This document shows, piece after piece, positions 61,590 to 64,000 of a DNA stretch of 64,000 nucleotides (its first letter is position 1; each line of letters starts with the position of its first letter). Origin of the DNA: Peptoanaerobacter stomatis (lineage in GTDB: Bacteria; Bacillota; Clostridia; Peptostreptococcales; Filifactoraceae); assembly GCF_000238095.2 (NCBI RefSeq), contig NZ_JH815225.1, positions 1,183,863 through 1,247,862 on the forward strand. Reading direction: 5' to 3'. The notes under the pieces were generated by a model that saw only the letters and a list, made by a program, of their open reading frames with translations, had not been told where the DNA came from and searched no databases. The translations under genes and the position numbers were made by a program.

Positions 61590-61724
61590 TATATTTCTCC
61601 TTAATCTATTTAAATGATAACAAACATATTGCCATAAACTTTAACTATACATTTTTATCAAATTAAAGACTTTTCAATTATTTTATAATACTTTTAGGAT
61701 AAGTTTATTATATAATTCATACTT

Positions 61725-63206
61725 TTACAGCGTTACACCTTTTTTAAATATTGCCCAATCATAACTATTCATTTTTTCAGAACTTGTTTTTTCTCCTGAA
61801 GCGATACTCAAAACAAATTCAAATAATTCCTCTGCTAAAGTTTTTTTATCTTTATCTTCTACTATTGAGCCTGCATTAAAATCCATCCAATTTTTCTTTC
61901 TCTTATAAAGATTAGTGTTAGATGATATCTTTATCGTTGGAACAGGACAAGAAAAAGGAGTTCCTCTTCCTGTTGTAAAAAGCACAATATGTGCACCACT
62001 AAGTGCAAGTGCTGTCGATGATACAAGATCATTTCCAGGTGCACTTAATAGATTAAGTCCTTGTTTTTCTATCCTTTGCCCATACTCTAAAACATCAACT
62101 ACATTAGCAGTACCAGATTTTTGTATACATCCATTCGATTTATCTTCAAGCGTAGATATTCCACCTTCTTTATTTCCTGGTGATGGATTCTCATATATAG
62201 GCATATCATAGTTTTTATAATACATTTTAAAATCATTTATTAGAGATACAGTTTTGTCAAAAATATCCTTGTTTTCACATCTATTCATAAGATTTGTTTC
62301 AGCTCCAAACATCTCCGGAACCTCTGTAAGTATTGTACTTCCACCTTTTGATATCAATATATCAGAAAACTCTCCAACAAGCGGATTTGCAGTTATACCA
62401 CTAAGCCCGTCTGAACCTCCGCATTTTAGTCCTACTACTAATTTACTTGCATCCGTTTTTACTCTTTGTTCATCTTTTATTAAATTATATAGATTATCTA
62501 ATACTTCTAATGATTTAGCATATTCATCATCAAATTCTTGACAAGATAAAAACACTACCCTTTCTTTGTCATATTCTCCTATATACTCTTTAAGTATCTC
62601 TATACCTGTATTTTCACAGCCCAGTCCTAATACAAGTACAGCTCCTGCATTTTGATGAAGTATCATATCAGCTAATGCTTTTCTTGTACTTTCTTGATCG
62701 TCTCCCATTTGAGAGCAACCATAAGGATGAGGAAATGCTATGGCTCTTAAATCAGGATTATTTATTTTAGCATTAAAATCAAGTTCTAATTGTTTACAAA
62801 CTGCATTAACACATCCAACTGTAGGTATTATCCAAATATCATTTCTTATACCGATTTTACCATTTTTCCTTGGATATCCATAAAAATATGAACTTTCTCT
62901 TTTCTCTAAACTTGTTAAATTGGGATTATACTCATAGTTTAATATATCTCCAAGAGAAGTTTTAATATTAGATGTATGTAGTAAACATCCTTTTTCAGTA
63001 TCTTTAATAAGAATACCTATAAGCATACCATATTTTATTACCTTATCATCTTTTTTCATATTTTTTAAAGCAAACTTATGACCTCTTTTTATAGATTCCT
63101 TTAGAATTATTTCTTCTCCATCAATATTAACAGCATAATCTTTTTCAAGATCGGTTAATGCAACAGCAACATTATCTTTATTATTTATTTTTATATATTC
63201 TAACAT
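61725..63206 (-). CDS. uxaA: Altronate dehydratase
   Basis: The 493-residue protein begins with an SAF-like N-terminal domain (about 1-95; VAVALTDLEKDYAVNIDGEEI). The UxaA catalytic part follows: FYGYPRKNGKIGIRNDIWIIPTVGC, FPHPYGCSQMGDD, LGLGCENTG, GLKCGGSDGLSGITANPLVG and GTPFSCPVPTIKIS. It converts D-altronate to 2-keto-3-deoxygluconate in an iron-dependent reaction, the substrate for kdgK downstream. It begins 1 nt after the uxaB stop. AAAGAGG precedes the ATG. Full length. Confidence 0.95.
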   Translation of the reverse strand: MLEYIKINNKDNVAVALTDLEKDYAVNIDGEEIILKESIKRGHKFALKNMKKDDKVIKYGMLIGILIKDTEKGCLLHTSNIKTSLGDILNYEYNPNLTSLEKRESSYFYGYPRKNGKIGIRNDIWIIPTVGCVNAVCKQLELDFNAKINNPDLRAIAFPHPYGCSQMGDDQESTRKALADMILHQNAGAVLVLGLGCENTGIEILKEYIGEYDKERVVFLSCQEFDDEYAKSLEVLDNLYNLIKDEQRVKTDASKLVVGLKCGGSDGLSGITANPLVGEFSDILISKGGSTILTEVPEMFGAETNLMNRCENKDIFDKTVSLINDFKMYYKNYDMPIYENPSPGNKEGGISTLEDKSNGCIQKSGTANVVDVLEYGQRIEKQGLNLLSAPGNDLVSSTALALSGAHIVLFTTGRGTPFSCPVPTIKISSNTNLYKRKKNWMDFNAGSIVEDKDKKTLAEELFEFVLSIASGEKTSSEKMNSYDWAIFKKGVTL

Positions 63207-63207
63207 A

Positions 63208-64000
63208 TTAGTCCTCTTTTAATAATTTATCAAAGGCGGTCTTTATTCCATCGTTCGATATCATATTATAGTAATTATTCACTATATCATACATATCACT
63301 TATATTGACATGCCATAAATTACTGTCTAATATTTCTTTTACTGTACTTTTCTTCATAAATTCCATAACTGACTCACTATCATTGGCTTCATCTCCTTTA
63401 TAGAATTTTATGAGTGCAGCTAATGAAAAACTGAGTGCTTTTGGATATACTTTATATTTTTCTTTGTACTCTACAATTGTAGGAAGGACTCTAACATCAA
63501 ATTTACTTACTGAATTAAGTGCTATAGAAAGCAATTGATGTTTTATAAATGGATTTGAGAACCTATCTATAACAGCATTTCCAAAATCTATATCGTCTTG
63601 ATTTGAACCCAAAGTAGGTATTATTTCATCAAATACACATCTATTTAAAAATGTATTTATTGTATCATCATTCAAACATTCGTCTACTGTATTTAATCCA
63701 TATAGTCTTGCTCCAAGCACCAATGATGTATGTGCTCCGTTTAATATTCTAACTTTTCTTTTTTTGTATGGGCTTACATCATCAGTCCATATTATATTAA
63801 ATCCTGCTTTTCTAAATGGAAGAAGTTCTTCAAAATCTCCCTCTATAACCCATTGATGAAATATTTCCGCTGTATCAAGACATTTATCATCATATCCAAG
63901 CTCTTCTCTGAATTTTTCTAATTCTTTTTCATCTTTAGGATATCCTGTAACTATTCTATCAACTAATGTTGAACAAAATGTATTTCTTTTAGAAATCCAA
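63208..64000 (-). CDS. uxaB: Tagaturonate reductase (5' end cut off by window)
   Basis: The frame stays open from 63208 to the right edge, so the gene's start lies outside. The visible part reads NTFCSTLVDRIVTGYP, then VIEGDF, FNIIWTDDVSPYKKRKVRILNGAHTSLVLGARLYG, the pattern of the mannitol dehydrogenase C-terminal domain in UxaB, with the catalytic Lys and the Asn-Gly-x-His motif. It reduces D-tagaturonate to D-altronate with NADH and is followed 1 nt later by uxaA. A shorter frame beginning at 63723 is only an internal Met. Mannonate oxidoreductase is an alternative, but uxaA makes tagaturonate the likely substrate. Confidence 0.92.
   Translation of the reverse strand, partial: WISKRNTFCSTLVDRIVTGYPKDEKELEKFREELGYDDKCLDTAEIFHQWVIEGDFEELLPFRKAGFNIIWTDDVSPYKKRKVRILNGAHTSLVLGARLYGLNTVDECLNDDTINTFLNRCVFDEIIPTLGSNQDDIDFGNAVIDRFSNPFIKHQLLSIALNSVSKFDVRVLPTIVEYKEKYKVYPKALSFSLAALIKFYKGDEANDSESVMEFMKKSTVKEILDSNLWHVNISDMYDIVNNYYNMISNDGIKTAFDKLLKED

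Noticed and set aside
1-64000. tRNA, rRNA, CRISPR arrays or phage genes
   Set aside because: No GGTTCGAATCC-type arm, no regular spacer-repeat pattern and no integrase or structural phage protein was found by reading; a tRNA search was not run.

Overview
The window is about 64 kb of a very AT-rich chromosome from a low-GC Gram-positive anaerobe, most likely a member of the Clostridia and possibly near Peptostreptococcaceae. The evidence is indirect: strong Shine-Dalgarno sites, several TTG starts, an FprA-type flavodiiron protein, flavodoxin next to DUF3793, pyruvate carboxylase, SLH surface proteins with csaB, YedF/DUF3343 selenium genes, and a rpsF-ssb-rpsR operon. I see no phage, IS transposase, CRISPR array, rRNA or tRNA.

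Layout, left to right. 1-4.3 kb (+): the end of a bacterial-microcompartment-type locus, with a TPR/DUF4037 protein (cut by the left edge), a DUF4125-HbpS/GlcG fusion, a PduS-like RnfC-family flavo/Fe-S protein and a PduT-like shell trimer with the Fe-S cysteine at position 38. 4.4-16 kb: pyruvate carboxylase, a Tyr/Asp-rich secreted protein, a lipoprotein, and a three-gene membrane-stress-like module (TPM protein, zinc-ribbon membrane protein, SPFH/zinc-ribbon protein) resembling Bacillus YdjH-YdjG-YdjI. A divergent SLH surface protein with 45 consecutive Asn follows. 16-26 kb (-): the rpsF-ssb-rpsR operon, then a cell-envelope block (acyltransferase, csaB, DUF5693, murJ) headed by an Abi_2/AbiF-type HEPN protein, then a VanW protein. 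csaB makes the pyruvylated wall polymer that SLH proteins bind, so this block and the SLH protein fit together.

26-41.5 kb: leuS, a DUF4261 protein, sbcD, namZ, a NimA-like flavoprotein, fprA, a TraX-like membrane protein, two small bitopic proteins, an alpha/beta hydrolase, a membrane-anchored MurF-like ligase, DUF3793 and flavodoxin. 41.7-46.4 kb (-): a nickel/oligopeptide-type ABC transporter. 46.5-54.2 kb (-): small membrane protein, DUF3343-yedF, CvpA, a propeller-like protein, a class V aminotransferase, a lone ParB, an FMN reductase and a CDF metal transporter. 54.5-59.3 kb (-): rpsT, a WalR-like regulator, glgB, a GNAT protein and a MOSC-MogA fusion. 59.9-64 kb (-): a hexuronate pathway, uxaB (cut by the right edge)-uxaA-eda-kdgK.

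The most distinctive non-coding feature is a family of roughly 110-205 bp MITE-like repeats with shared imperfect terminal inverted repeats. They lie in intergenic DNA at many points, including the gaps inside the ABC transporter cluster. Other points of interest are the DUF4037/DUF4125/HbpS group beside microcompartment genes, the AbiF-type gene with strong hairpins upstream and murJ directly downstream, and the MurF-like ligase whose N-terminal domain is replaced by membrane segments. All similarity statements come from reading the sequence by eye; no search was run.
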